A DNA stretch of 64,000 bases from NCBI GenBank assembly GCA_963377175.1, contig CAUJNA010000843.1, positions 1-64,000 on the forward strand, written 5' to 3'. The notes beneath the pieces were generated by a model. It did no database searches. It was not told the DNA's origin and worked only from the letters and a program-made list of their open reading frames with translations. The stretch's first letter is position 1, and every line of letters starts with the position of its first letter. Position numbers and translations under genes: made by a program. This DNA is from Effrenium voratum (Eukaryota; Sar; Dinophyceae; Suessiales; Symbiodiniaceae). This document shows positions 30,342 through 40,012 of the stretch, piece by piece.

Positions 30342-32171
30342 GCTGTGTTGACATGGTCCAATTGGTTTGGTTGGAAGAGGGGACGCTGAACCGACCCCTG
30401 CAATATAGAGGCTGGATTACTTGTGAACACCATCCTTTTACGGTCATGACTTAATTGGTTTCAAAGTCCTCGTAGCCCTGGCATGGTTCCATCAGCAGCT
30501 TTCCGGACTCTTCTGGACAAAAAGAGGCGACCTCATCCACAGGGGTTGGCGACCTCCATGATGAAGGCAACATGCATAAGAGTTCGGATTGTTTTAGTTT
30601 GGTCCCTCAGATGCGAGCATCACGCGATCTCCATGTTGGAAGGTGTAGGGTTCCTTTTAGAGACACGTCGAACTTTTTCCCCAGAAAGGTGGCAGGAGAA
30701 GCCTGGGATTCTGGCCGGTGCCCCTGTCAACTGCTCTTGGGATGTGTTCCTTTGGTGTTGATGCTCCTTTTTTGTCATGGTCTAAAGGGAAACCAAAAGG
30801 AAGACCGTTGAGCCATGTTGGGGGTTCCCTGAAAAAGTTGAGCCACCCATCCACCGTTGCCAAAAAAGCGAATTTCCCTTTGACCCAAAAGGTCTTCCGG
30901 CCCAATGGGAGGAACCCAAAGGCGACAAGCAACGACAAGGCGAACACATGTTTTCCGCTGGAAGTGTGGCTGTTCAAAGTCAATGCGAAAAAGAATCCAT
31001 TCCTTGGTACGAAGACTTTGTGCTTTCTTCTTGTGGTTTCAAGATGGGGATCATGGAAGGTTAGACTGGCCAAACCTTCATTTTGAACAATCCTGGCCTA
31101 CCAGATAGGAAAATAGGAGAATGAGAAGGCCCATCCATCTCCTCCGCCCGTCTCATTTTGGTCAAACCGCTAGACAAGAGAAAGAAGAGAGAGGTGAAGA
31201 GCGAGGACGGAAGAAGAGGTGGCCCTGTCTTCTCTTCATTCAAGAGCCATATGGTGGAGAGAGAGCATGATTCTGTCTATCTGTTTCTCTTCTTTCAGTC
31301 GCCTACAGAAAGACCCATCCTTTGTCATCATATGACTCTGGCAGCCACATGGAGAATTGGCTCTCTTTCATCATCCATTCCCAGCCAGTTCTTACTTCTT
31401 GGCTGGTCACTCACCCCCTTTCTTTGCCAAGTTCCTAAAGTCATTTTGGCTGCGGAAAGGATTAGGTAATGAACGGAGAGAATAGAGAGTAATCTGGGTT
31501 TTGTGCGAGAGCAAATATGAGGAAGGAATGCATAAGACTCCGGAGGTACCCGCCAGTGGATGGGACCATCCTTCTCTGACTCTCATCCCAGTAGGCAAGT
31601 AGGAATGGACATGTTGATCTTCCTTGACTGACGGTTGGACTCAGATTCGCGAGTACACGTGTCAACCTGCGTTGGCGAGTGGACGAGGGAAGCATCTCCA
31701 TTTCCTTTCTCTTTTACCCGTCCCATCGCCACCAATCAACAATCCGAGCAGCGATGGAAGAGACGGGTAGCCATTCCTTGATCCATCATCATCCATTCCC
31801 TTCATGTCCTTCTCACTCATCCAATTCTTGCCTGTGAGGTCAAAAACGACACACCCCAAGGCAGACAGTCGTATCGGGCCTTGGTTGAGTTGTTGAGCGC
31901 CGGGGTGCAAGCCACGGAACTGGCGTTTCAGAGTTGGTCCATGTTTAGAGGTCCCAAAGGTAATTTTAATTGTTTTTGTCCCCAGGCCCGAAAACGCAAT
32001 CTTGAGACGTGAACATCCCCAAGTCATTTGGGTGTGTCTGTTTTCGAGGGTACTTTTTTTGGTGGTGCAAAAGGAACATGCTTTGGAAACCCCTTGCACC
32101 TTTTTGGGGAGTCCAAATCCTGAAACAAAATCGAGCCACCCATTTTGAGATCCCCTCAAGCCTCGAAACTC

Positions 32172-32394
32172 TAAGCTGGTTGATTCCCCATTCTTTCCAA
32201 CCATCGTTCTGTTCGAACACCGGCCGTTTCCACGGGTTTCCGGAGGTTTTCTAGAAAGAAGGATCCCTGGAAAGAATGGAAAATTCCGTTTCCAGGGATC
32301 CTTCTTTTCAGGAAGCCGTCAAAACCCCAGGGGAAACAGCCGGTTTCTGAAAAGAAGGATGGTTGAAAAGAAGGGAAAAGGAATCAACCCCTAG
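32172..32394. repeat. Long fold-back repeat, family B, two-armed
   Basis: Left arm (about 32172-32280) and right arm (about 32286-32394) are inverted copies of about 105 bp with almost no loop (around AATGGAAAATTCC). Both arms contain TTTCTAGAAAGAAGGATCC or TTCCAGGGATCCTTCTTTT and CCATCGTTC or its complement. Single arms are scattered at 10142, 10530 and 11487. A transcript would form a long hairpin. Confidence 0.8.
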
Positions 32395-33950
32395 AAAAAA
32401 CCGTTTACTTTTTACTTCGCGGGATCTCGAGCCAAGGCTCTCCATCGAGTTCAAGGGCCGAGCGGCCTTGGGCGCAGTACTCGCAGGCAGCGAGGAGCGG
32501 ATGCATGGCATGCACGGGTGGGGTTGATCAAAAGGTCCGTGATACATGGGATGACCATTGGGGGAAACCACCAAGAAGATGATGCTTCCCACTGAATGGG
32601 AAAAAGTTTCCCATGATCATTTGGGGGCCAGGAATATGGATCAACCGCCTGGATGAAACCATATGACAATTGGGTGATCAGCCACCTACAGGTGCAGGAT
32701 TCTGTCAATCCACAGTGGCTGGTATAAGTTCGCATGAGGTTTGGTGCATTTGGGAGGAACACGGCAACAAATAAATCTCGGGGACTTCTTGCCCGTTCTT
32801 GCCTGTGCCAAAGCGGAACCTGAGGGAAGGCATGGCGGAATTCCGTTTTCGTGCGTCAGGCTCCACTGGCGAAGAGTTTCGGAAGGATCTGTGGCCAGAT
32901 CTCTCAAAGTGCCAGGGCTTGGGTGATGGTGTCAAAGGAACCCAAAAGCCGGCGTTGCGTTGGTGCTGAACTTTGAACAGGGGCCCCTAAGCCTTAAGGT
33001 CCCCGTGAACCTCCAAAAGTGGCTGCGGGACGCACATTGGTTTTGGCGATTGACTTCCAGCGGTATCATCCCCCTTCTCTTCAAGCCCCAAACCGGGGGT
33101 GAGGTGACTGAGTTTCTGCAAAGAAGGATGCTGAAACACATGGTCAGAATCAACCATTATAATAATATGCGGTGAGATCGCTATTGACCTCTACCAAAGG
33201 GGCTTTTGATCGACCCGACCTTTCCGATCACGGAAGAGAGCGGTTGAACAGGGAGGCTCCCCCACAACTCTAGAACTCTAAGCATGCCTTTCAGAGAATT
33301 GCAGCCATGTCTGCTCATGATTGGTTTCTCCCCAGATTGCGGACCTTTTATGAGCAACCGCATAAAAACCGAGCTTTTTCTTGTGCCTCATGGCCATTTC
33401 ATGGGTAAATGTCATAATGATTGGGAATGATGAGCATTGCCACACTTAGCTTACCAGCTATACTTTGTGCGTCTTCTGTGTTCAACTGCATTTCCGCATA
33501 GCGGCAAGCCAATGACACCAAGCCATATCGACGGCTCGGATCCCCGAAGGACCTGGCACGGAAGATGGGGGTCAAGACACGGCCCGGGGCCCGCAACATG
33601 CCGACAGCGCTCGCAGTGGGAGTCGAATCCAAGGAAAGATGCGAGCGGCTTATGACACCTGACTAGTTGGCGCGGATGTGTGTTTATGTTTCAAAGCTGT
33701 GCTGTGTGTTCATTTAGAAATAAAATCGGGCCCCATTCAAGCTCATTTGCTCGAGGGAGTTCATGTTCGAAGTCGATTTCAGCGCCTTGGCCAGGTAGCA
33801 TCTTTGCAAACTTGACGTAATCTATTATATATAAAATTCCACGGTTTCGTTTGAGTCTTCCTCTTGACAGTCGAACCGGTGCCTTTCTTACTTCCGCTTC
33901 GCAGCGTCCTCCGGGCAACGGGACTCGTCCACTTTTTCGAGCGAGGCCCG

Positions 33951-34062
33951 CTGTGGTCTACGTCCAGGACGAGGCGACCTTGACGGGGGACACCTTCGAC
34001 CGCGACCTGAAGAAGGCGAGCGATCCGTTCCCGGGGTGTGTCTTGCAGACCTTTGCAGGTTT
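33951..34062 (+). CDS. Candidate host exon
   Basis: A GC-rich open stretch reads R-P-A-V-V-Y-V-Q-D-E-A-T-L-T-G-D-T-F-D-R, then D-L-K-K-A-S-D-P-F-P-G-C-V-L-Q-T-F-A-G, ending at TTTGCAG/GTTTAGG, which is an excellent donor. The codon composition is that of a GC-rich dinoflagellate exon and contrasts with the surrounding low-complexity repeats. I do not recognise the family. The 5' boundary is not clear. Confidence 0.35.
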
Positions 34063-34095
34063 AGGTTGCCGCAAAGGGAAGCCAAAAACAAGCAT

Positions 34096-34110
34096 GGGGG
34101 GGGGGGGGGG
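34096..34110. repeat. Poly-G tract
   Basis: Fifteen consecutive G residues in host DNA; a likely site of assembly or sequencing length error. Confidence 0.9.
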
Positions 34111-36178
34111 TGGGGGAAACTTAGTTCCCCTGTTTGGGGAATTTCTCAGACCCCCAGTGGGCGCATTCCCCTTTTCCGAGTTTGTTTTTTTGAGGGGGCC
34201 CCTTTGAAATCCGCCAACGAAAAGAAGAGTGCTCTGTTTTTCCCATGGAAATCCACAGGAGGTCTGGGGTTTAACCAGTTCCCGATATGGGGGCCGGCTT
34301 CGGTGGTCCTTTTGGTTCCCTTTCAAACCACAAAAACAGGTAGCCTCAAAGCCGATGCATCCAAAATTCCCCATGAAGTGCGTTGCCACATCATATTTGG
34401 GGCCTGTTTGAAGAGAACTTCTTGGGTGATCGTTAAAGAGGAAACACAGGGGACCCTGTCTCACTGACCAACTGTAGGTTTCCCCCGCTGATCCTTCGTG
34501 ACGTGTCTCGTCTTGTTGGAGTCTTGTTCGTCTACTTGTCTTGAAACAGACCCTGCTTGAGGGTCCAGATGGACTCTTTTCCTTTTTCATTCAAGATGGT
34601 CCATCGCAAGGCATTTTGTTTTTACCAGAGTCACTGCTGGGCTCAAAGTCGTTCTTGGTTTTCAGTGTTTGGGTTGAGCTTGCGTTCGCGAGTCGAAGAG
34701 GGACCATTGGGAGCATGGAGTGGGGGTGTGAGTGACTGTGTCCTTTTTAGGGGACTCCAAAATCGTGATTTTTCGGTTGTTGTTTGTTTTATATGTTTTT
34801 CCCGTGTTGTTTGTCTGTTGTTTGTTTCTAATCTTAAAGCCAAACAACACCCATATGTTGTGTTATATAACTGTTAACAATCAAATGTGCTTGGGCGAGG
34901 GCTCGCAACTTCAAGACATCTCACTTGTCCAAAGTGAATCGATACGTTGTCCTTTTGGTTTTGCCCTCTGCTTTGTTGGTTTGGTTCTGTGTGGTGTTCT
35001 TTGCCTTGGGTTGTTTTCTTGTGTCTATTTTTAGTCAAGGTGCCAAAAGATGAACCTTTCTTTCCAGGCCCCTTTATCAAGCTCATATGTTCAGTGTATG
35101 TTGTTGCCAATTTCCCAATCAACTTTGTGAACAGCCCAAGCCATCTTTTGATCGAACGATGCGCCAAAATCCAGCTGACAGTTTCGCTTTCGCTGGGTCG
35201 TGATCAGCCTTCATGACTGGGATGGTAACATGCGGTCCAAGTACTCGACCTCTTTTGGACTAAGAACATACCCTGTCCCATCCCCGAACTTATTTGAGGT
35301 CTTTGGGGGTAGGCCATTAGGGTTTCATGGGGTTTGGTACTACGCTTCGGGAACTGTCGTCGACTCCTTGCGCTTCACTTGAGCCTCGGGAACTTGGGGT
35401 GGCCCACTTTCCGGTCTGACTCTCAAATCCCGCTTCCCTCAGCGCGTTCGCTGTGAAAACCATGGTGACATGCAAAACATTTTGCATACACGTCATAATG
35501 TTTGTCTCACACATGTTATGAGCAGACGCAATGCCAGGGTGTCGGCTTTTGGTGGGCTATCGCTTTTGCAGGATGACAGTTTTGGGTAGGCCCTTTTGGG
35601 GTGTGGGAAAATTGTCAGCTGCTGTTCAGCACCCCTGCGCCCTCACTGCGGATAAGGTCTGGATCACTCAAAAGATGGCTTCCACTTCCCAGCGTGCATT
35701 GGGATATTACACATGTTCATTTCATTGTTTTTGGACGAGGCTCCGGCTTGATAGGCTCCCTCAAGTCTGGATATGTGCCCCAGAGTTGTTTGGGAGCTTG
35801 AGGCTTGAGCAGAGATCTTAGACGACCCAATCTCTTTCGGTCACCTCAAAAAAATCAGGAGGGCCACCAGGCAGATCTGGCTGGATATCCTGCAGCTTGA
35901 CGATTCGCCAAGTTAGTAAGTTGTGCAAGGCAACCTAGGTGAAAACCCACATCATGTGCGAAGTGGGATTCCTACCCATGAACAGAATCTCAGCCGAAGG
36001 AACGTCACCTCAAATTGGCCTCAACGCTTCGTGGATAAAACAAACAATCACATTGGTGTTCCGGTGTTCCCTAAAAAATGGTAGATATCCTTCAGGTTTT
36101 GCTTGAAACCCGCTCCAAAGGGATATCCTCAAAAAAGAAAAGCTCAAAACTATGCGTTTGTCTCACAAGGGACCCCCA

Positions 36179-36183
36179 CATAT
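36179..36183. repeat. Target-site duplication CATAT, left
   Basis: CATAT directly before the left terminal repeat is repeated directly after the right terminal repeat (58013-58017). A 5-bp duplication fits the staggered cut of an rve-type integrase. Confidence 0.85.
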
Positions 36184-36608
36184 AGTAGTCGGGGGCCTTG
36201 CCCCGCAAATAAATTGCTTCATACATACCCCCCACCCTACATTTTTTTTCATCTTCCATCTTCTACCCTTATTTGTTTTCATCATTTTTCTACATTCCTT
36301 TCTGTCCATCTCATCCGTTTTTTTATCATCATTTTTCCAAAATTTTCGCCATCCTTTTCTCCTTCCTCCTCGCCTCATTCATTTCACCAACTACCCTCCA
36401 AAATGTCATTTCCTCAATCTCCTCGCCTCATCCATTTCAAAAAAATAAATTTTGCAAAATATATTGCAAAAAATATTTGTCATCAAAAAAAAAATCGAAC
36501 TGTCTAAAAACGATTTGTCCATTTCCCGGACAAAAAATAGAACAGCAACAACATCACTCCCTCCTTCGTTTCATCAGTTTCATCATATATTTGTTTGGGC
36601 GTGGCGCT

Positions 36609-37231
36609 CCTTGTAGGATTGTGGTTAATACCAAAATCATCACTCCTAATCAGTAAATGATACAATAGTGTTCATATTATTGTATCAATCACTCTAAGTT
36701 TCCCTATGCTTCTCCATTATGTGTTTCTCCCATTGATACGGTAGAAAACTGGCTCTACATGTCAAGCACCTAAAGTGTTTTTTGCCATCTATGATTTTGA
36801 TTTCATCAGGTTCTGGCAGTTTCTCCTCAGGGTTCTCGCTTCTTCTCAGGTTTCCTTGATGCCATGCTGTTTTCTCGTGTCTTGCTTTGCTTTTTAGTTG
36901 CACTTCAACATCGCATAACGAACAACAATGCATTCTTGTTTTGTATTCCTTCATGTATTCTCTTTGCCTTTCTTGGTATTTTTCAGGATTGTTCTTTCTA
37001 TCTTCCCTTCTGTATTCTCTGTATTTTTCAGGGTTGTTGTGGTAGTGTCTTTTCTTTTTTGCTCTACATATATTGCAAGTCTTGAACCCTTCTTCAAACT
37101 TGTCGGCTTTTTGATTGAACATGCATGTGCTACAATACCTTCTTTCAATTTCCATCCTTATTATCTATAGGTGTTCTCTCTTTAAGTGTAAATCCAAGCC
37201 TACAATGATGAAAAAATGTAGGCGCGGTGTC
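36609..37231. mobile_element. 623-bp gene-bearing segment inside the left terminal repeat
   Basis: The segment is bounded by a 12-bp direct repeat, CCTTGTAGGATT (36609-36620 and 37232-37243). The right terminal repeat has the same sequence once and contiguous. It carries one zinc-finger gene (36694-37155). It is either an insertion into the left repeat, or an ancestral segment lost from the right repeat by recombination between the 12-mers. Confidence 0.75.
36694..37155 (-). CDS. Triple zinc-module protein in the left terminal repeat
   Basis: 153 residues. An N-terminal module has C-S-T-C (8-11) and C-N-I-C (27-30), a ribbon-like arrangement often seen before HNH-type nucleases. A basic Tyr/Glu/Arg-rich segment follows with repeated N-P-E-K-Y-(R/Q)-E units. 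Next is a C-S-L-C...A-R-H-E-K-T-A-W-H mini finger, and finally a C-L-T-C...H-x4-H finger. The middle repeat and the mini finger closely resemble the C-terminal part of the GIY-YIG protein at 53881-54570, so the two share modules. No catalytic HNH residues are evident. A DNA-binding or homing-associated role is inferred. It lies in a segment present in only one terminal repeat, so it may be mobile in its own right. Confidence 0.75.
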   Translation of the reverse strand: MEIERRYCSTCMFNQKADKFEEGFKTCNICRAKKKRHYHNNPEKYREYRREDRKNNPEKYQERQREYMKEYKTRMHCCSLCDVEVQLKSKARHEKTAWHQGNLRRSENPEEKLPEPDEIKIIDGKKHFRCLTCRASFLPYQWEKHIMEKHRET

Positions 37232-37338
37232 CCTTGTAGGATTTTATCTTCAATATATAAAACGCTATACTTACATTATAATTATAACATATAAGGGTAT
37301 AAATGTTATAATCATAGTATGGCAAAGCTATATACTGC

Positions 37339-37509
37339 TACCAGTATCGTTCAAATGATACTACCAGTATCGTTCAAATGATACTACCAGTATCGTTCAA
37401 ATGATACTACCAGTATCGTTCAAATGATACTACCAGTATCGTTCAAATGATACTACCAGTATCGTTCAAATGATACTACCAGTATCGTTCAAATGATACT
37501 ACCAGTATC
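37339..37509. repeat. 23-bp tandem repeat, 7.4 copies
   Basis: The unit TACCAGTATCGTTCAAATGA plus TAC is repeated seven times without visible change, followed by a partial unit TACCAGTATC. Each unit contains the short inverted repeat GTATC...GATAC. It lies between the 3' end of the gene at 37637 and the start of the zinc-module gene, near the left terminus. Such iterons are candidates for a replication origin or protein-binding array. There are no spacers, so it is not a CRISPR array. Confidence 0.93.
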
Positions 37510-37588
37510 AAACTCAAAATCCTTAATCCGTCAAACTCATCAAAGTGTCCAATATCAAACCACGAGGTATTTTATATAGGTCTTGTTG

Positions 37589-37629
37589 CTAAATAATTCT
37601 AAAAAAATCATATTATTAGAATTATTTAG
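37589..37629 (-). terminator. Hairpin at the 3' end of the 37637-37969 gene
   Basis: CTAAATAATTCTA and TAGAATTATTTAG form a perfect 13-bp stem just past the stop codon. It resembles the palindromic 3'-end/polyadenylation signals known from mimivirus and virophages (inference). Confidence 0.65.
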
Positions 37630-37636
37630 ATATTAA

Positions 37637-37969
37637 TTATTCAAATAATACATATACTTCATCATCATTTTTTGTAATTTTATAAAACTCTAATGTTTGT
37701 TGCTTTGGTTGTTTGATTTTTCCTGTATTCAACATATCGCAGTATTTCTTTTGCTTTGTAGGGTAATCGCCACTGGGTCTACCTATAGATTTTGCTTGAA
37801 ATATCTTATCGATTTTCTCCTTCTCTTCGTTGCTTTGTTGTTCGCGTTCAACTGGTTTTATTTTGTCATCAATGGATTTAATCATATCATTTAAGTTTTT
37901 GATATTTTTACCAATTAATGTTATCTTCTTCATTAAATCATTAATAGTATAATTCTCATTTTCAGACAT
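37637..37969 (-). CDS. Small coiled-coil/basic protein, function unknown
   Basis: 110 residues, starting M-S-E-N-E-N-Y. The first half is helical with heptad-like I/L/M spacing (I-T-L-I-G-K-N-I-K-N-L-N-D-M-I), followed by a charged linker. The C-terminal half contains S-I-G-R-P-S-G-D-Y-P-T-K-Q-K-K-Y-C and ends E-V-Y-V-L-F-E. No family is recognised. It is the first of a block of small minus-strand genes left of the ATPase. A strong hairpin follows the stop codon. Confidence 0.75.
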   Translation of the reverse strand: MSENENYTINDLMKKITLIGKNIKNLNDMIKSIDDKIKPVEREQQSNEEKEKIDKIFQAKSIGRPSGDYPTKQKKYCDMLNTGKIKQPKQQTLEFYKITKNDDEVYVLFE

Positions 37970-38003
37970 TACTATATATTTATTTAGATATTTATTTATT
38001 TAA

Positions 38004-38372
38004 TTATATATTTTTCATCATTTGTTTAACAGTTTCCTGTGTTTCGTTTTCATTATTATCGGATGGTGTTGCTTGCCTACCAAATTTAAAAGTTATATTG
38101 TGGACATCAGTTTCTAAGTTGATACTGTCTTTAGTTTTATCAATACTCATTTTCTTCTCATTTTTACTTATTTTGAAACTTGTTGGAATACATGAACATT
38201 TACAATTTTTATTATTTTTTATTTCTAATTCATTTTTCATTTCTAACATCCTTTTACACATCGGACAAGAAAACTCAATTACTGCTGTTTCTTTAACAAT
38301 TTCTCCGCTATCTTCATCTGTTGAAGAAACACTTAAACCTATCTTATTCTTTTTGTTTTTCTTTTTTGGCAT
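38004..38372 (-). CDS. Small Cys-rich protein, possible zinc binder
   Basis: 122 residues. After a Lys-rich start (M-P-K-K-K-N-K-K-N-K) there is C-P-M-C at the centre and C-K-C-S-C about 20 residues later, a five-cysteine set suitable for zinc binding. The C-terminal half is charged. Its start overlaps the end of the next upstream minus-strand gene (38344-38532) by 29 nt, suggesting compact shared transcription. Function unknown. Confidence 0.72.
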   Translation of the reverse strand: MPKKKNKKNKIGLSVSSTDEDSGEIVKETAVIEFSCPMCKRMLEMKNELEIKNNKNCKCSCIPTSFKISKNEKKMSIDKTKDSINLETDVHNITFKFGRQATPSDNNENETQETVKQMMKNI

Positions 38373-38532
38373 TTATATTAATATTTATATTTTTAATATA
38401 TTGTATCAAAAACTTAATTAATTCTAAAATAAAATAACATATTTTTTTACATCTATTATCAGTTATTAGTACTTGTTCTATATTCTCCATTTCATCTATT
38501 ATATTAATATAATCTGTATAACTCCTTTTCAT
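38344..38532 (-). CDS. Small putative membrane-associated protein
   Basis: 62 residues. A charged N-terminus is followed by a hydrophobic run C-Y-F-I-L-E-L-I-K-F-L-I-Q-Y-I and a strongly basic tail. This could be a single amphipathic or transmembrane helix. It overlaps the following gene. It is short and AT-rich, so chance is not excluded, but tight packing with its neighbours supports it. Confidence 0.5.
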   Translation of the reverse strand: MKRSYTDYINIIDEMENIEQVLITDNRCKKICYFILELIKFLIQYIKNINININAKKEKQKE

Positions 38533-38550
38533 ATTAAATAATAAGATAAA

Positions 38551-38712
38551 TTATTTTTTCATTTCTGTCTTTCTTTTCTTGTAAAGTTTTTTCATTGTAT
38601 CGTCTTTATTCCATCTATATTCTACAATTTTCTGATGATATTTTGAATTTAGATGTTTAAATAAATATTTGTCATCATAAGTTTTACCACAACTGCAATG
38701 GATAATAGTCAT
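38551..38712 (-). CDS. 53-residue mini zinc-finger protein
   Basis: Start codon at 38712, stop at 38551. The protein is M-T-I-I-H-C-S-C-G-K-T-Y then K-H-L-N-S-K-Y-H, i.e. the CxCG...H-x5-H module seen in several other proteins of this element, followed by a very basic tail. At 53 residues it is easily overlooked, but it fills an otherwise empty gap between two genes, in the same orientation as its downstream neighbours. It is probably a DNA- or protein-binding accessory factor (inference). Confidence 0.72.
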   Translation of the reverse strand: MTIIHCSCGKTYDDKYLFKHLNSKYHQKIVEYRWNKDDTMKKLYKKRKTEMKK

Positions 38713-38754
38713 ATAAATAATAAGATAAAATATTTATTTAATCTTATTATTTTC

Positions 38755-38935
38755 ATGCATGATAGAATATTCGGAGGGCACAGCACTTGGGGTTTTCTTT
38801 ACAATGCATCAAACTAATTAGCTTCAATGCTTATTGATTGAAGTTGATGAAAGAGCCTGTTCTACTACGATAGACACCATTCATATCATAGCAATGCTTT
38901 CATACAATAAATAATATTAAATTATTTTCTATATA
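38755..38935. ncRNA. Non-coding segment before the ATPase gene, possible structured RNA or regulatory region
   Basis: The composition is visibly less AT-rich than neighbouring intergenic DNA, and there is no supportable frame. It contains a stem CTTCAAT...ATTGAAG (about 38822-38843) and repeated AATGCTT phrases. It lies between the divergent small zinc-finger gene and the ATPase gene. An upstream regulatory region, an origin or a structured RNA are all possible. Confidence 0.3.
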
Positions 38936-38950
38936 TCTTTAATATCAATT

Positions 38951-39715
38951 ATGACAGATGTTCCAATAATAAAACCAATAAACATAACTGAATATGAATT
39001 CAAACAATCTAAATATGAGCACGTGCCAAAATTACCATTTAGAAGTATTATAGTTGCTTCTTCGACAGGCGGTAAGACTGTCCTTATTCAAAATTTAATA
39101 TTGAATGTTTATAGAAATTCATTCGCAAGAATATTTATATTTTCACCCAGCGTCCATAACGACCCTACATTTACAGAAGTTAAAAAATACATCAGGGACG
39201 AATTGCACGTGGATGATGAAAAAGAACAAATTTATTTTGATAATTATAATCCAAGTGATTTAGAAAATGTAATTGAAAGACAGAAGAAAATAATTAATTA
39301 TATGAAATCTAAAAAGATAAAGAAACTGCACTCAATATTAATCGTTATAGATGACCACGCAGACGACCCTAAATTTGTTAGATATAGTAAATTATTACAT
39401 GGATTATTTACAAGAGGCAGGCACGATGCAGTAAGTGTGATTTGTTCAACACAAAAATACAATGTTTTAGCGCCTATCATTCGTTTGAATGCCAGTTCAT
39501 TATATATTTTTAGGTTGAAAAATGCCAGTGAGCTAATGAGTTTTATTGAAGAAAATAGCGCCATTGTTGATAAACAGCAATTATTAGATATGTATCATCA
39601 AGCCGTTAATTTTGCTCCATATTCTTTTTTCTACGTGAACATGAATTCAAAAGACATTAACAAAATGTTTCATATCAATTTTGAACAGGCATTTCAAATT
39701 ACAAATGATGAATAA
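38951..39715 (+). CDS. DNA-packaging ATPase (FtsK/HerA, A32-like)
   Basis: 254 residues. The Walker A motif is A-S-S-T-G-G-K-T with K42; Walker B is S-I-L-I-V-I-D-D with D134 and D135. A sensor-like Q appears in V-I-C-S-T-Q. Size and motif spacing fit the genome-packaging ATPases of PLVs, virophages and large DNA viruses. It should drive viral DNA into the preformed capsid. It is followed after about 30 bp by a small plus-strand gene. The start is the first ATG, directly after an AT-rich leader (CTATATATCTTTAATATC). Confidence 0.95.
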   Translation: MTDVPIIKPINITEYEFKQSKYEHVPKLPFRSIIVASSTGGKTVLIQNLILNVYRNSFARIFIFSPSVHNDPTFTEVKKYIRDELHVDDEKEQIYFDNYNPSDLENVIERQKKIINYMKSKKIKKLHSILIVIDDHADDPKFVRYSKLLHGLFTRGRHDAVSVICSTQKYNVLAPIIRLNASSLYIFRLKNASELMSFIEENSAIVDKQQLLDMYHQAVNFAPYSFFYVNMNSKDINKMFHINFEQAFQITNDE

Positions 39716-39745
39716 AGATATTCTAACTTAATATAATATCATAAT

Positions 39746-39976
39746 ATGCCAATGAAACTATGTAGATGTGGTGGATTGTATCGTAGAGGTAATTATAATT
39801 TTCATACTAATTCTTGGATACATAAACTTTATAAGGCATTGAAGAGGAGGGCAACAGACGAGGAATTATTAAGATTTCAAAATAATTTTGTTGATGAAGA
39901 ACATTTAATAGATGAAACAAATAGCACTGTTTCAACATCAACGCCAAAAAGTGAAAGAAGTTGTATAAGCAATTAA
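39746..39976 (+). CDS. Small mini zinc-finger protein
   Basis: 76 residues. M-P-M-K-L-C-R-C-G-G followed by N-F-H-T-N-S-W-I-H gives the CxCG...H-x5-H module recurring in this element. The rest is charged and Ser/Thr-rich. It lies 30 bp downstream of the ATPase and ends at a convergent hairpin. The role is unknown; a virion-associated or nucleic-acid-binding role is inferred. Confidence 0.75.
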   Translation: MPMKLCRCGGLYRRGNYNFHTNSWIHKLYKALKRRATDEELLRFQNNFVDEEHLIDETNSTVSTSTPKSERSCISN

Positions 39977-40012
39977 TAATATTAATTATGTTTTAATATT
40001 ATTAATTCAAAA
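39976..40012. terminator. Hairpin between convergent genes
   Basis: AATAATATTAATTA and TTAATATTATTAATT form a long AT stem around TGTT. It sits exactly where the plus-strand gene (stop at 39974-39976) and the minus-strand gene (stop at 40007-40009) meet, and so could serve both transcripts. Confidence 0.65.

Larger units (their letters stand above)
23506..36178. other. Host DNA between KH gene and viral element, no clear genes
   Basis: Mostly repeats and degenerate sequence of intermediate GC. Fold-back and MITE-like families are listed separately. A frequent short module, a T-run followed by GAGGGTAACC or GAGGGTACC, then CCTTT and a nearby GGTTT-AAAGG, recurs at about 27905, 28645, 32046 and 34184, and in reverse at about 36107-36145 right beside the viral insertion. 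Apart from two low-confidence exon-like patches I see nothing coding that I can defend. The 24430-24830 and 31090-31860 stretches are purine/pyrimidine-biased but not obviously repeated. Confidence 0.55.
36184..37321 (+). repeat. Left terminal inverted repeat, interrupted
   Basis: 36184-36608 matches the outer right repeat, with only a handful of differences by eye, until close to the breakpoint. 37232-37321 matches the inner right repeat. Between them lies a segment absent from the right end. The outermost part is pyrimidine-rich on the plus strand and contains a palindromic TTTTGCAAAATATATTGCAAAA core. Long frames inside it are mirrored exactly in the right repeat and are not treated as genes. 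Confidence 0.92.

Noticed and set aside
33608..33625. tRNA-like GTCGAATCC phrase
   Set aside because: No acceptor stem or D/anticodon arms could be folded around it; no tRNA gene supported in the window.
36273..36656. Long frames inside the left terminal repeat, mirrored at 57576-57923 and 57689-58048
   Set aside because: They are the same repeat read twice, consist of low-complexity Ser/His/Phe/Pro residues from a pyrimidine-rich tract, and break at indels between the two copies; not genes.
37339..37509. CRISPR-like array
   Set aside because: The repeats are directly adjacent with no unique spacers, and no cas genes are present; it is a simple tandem repeat.
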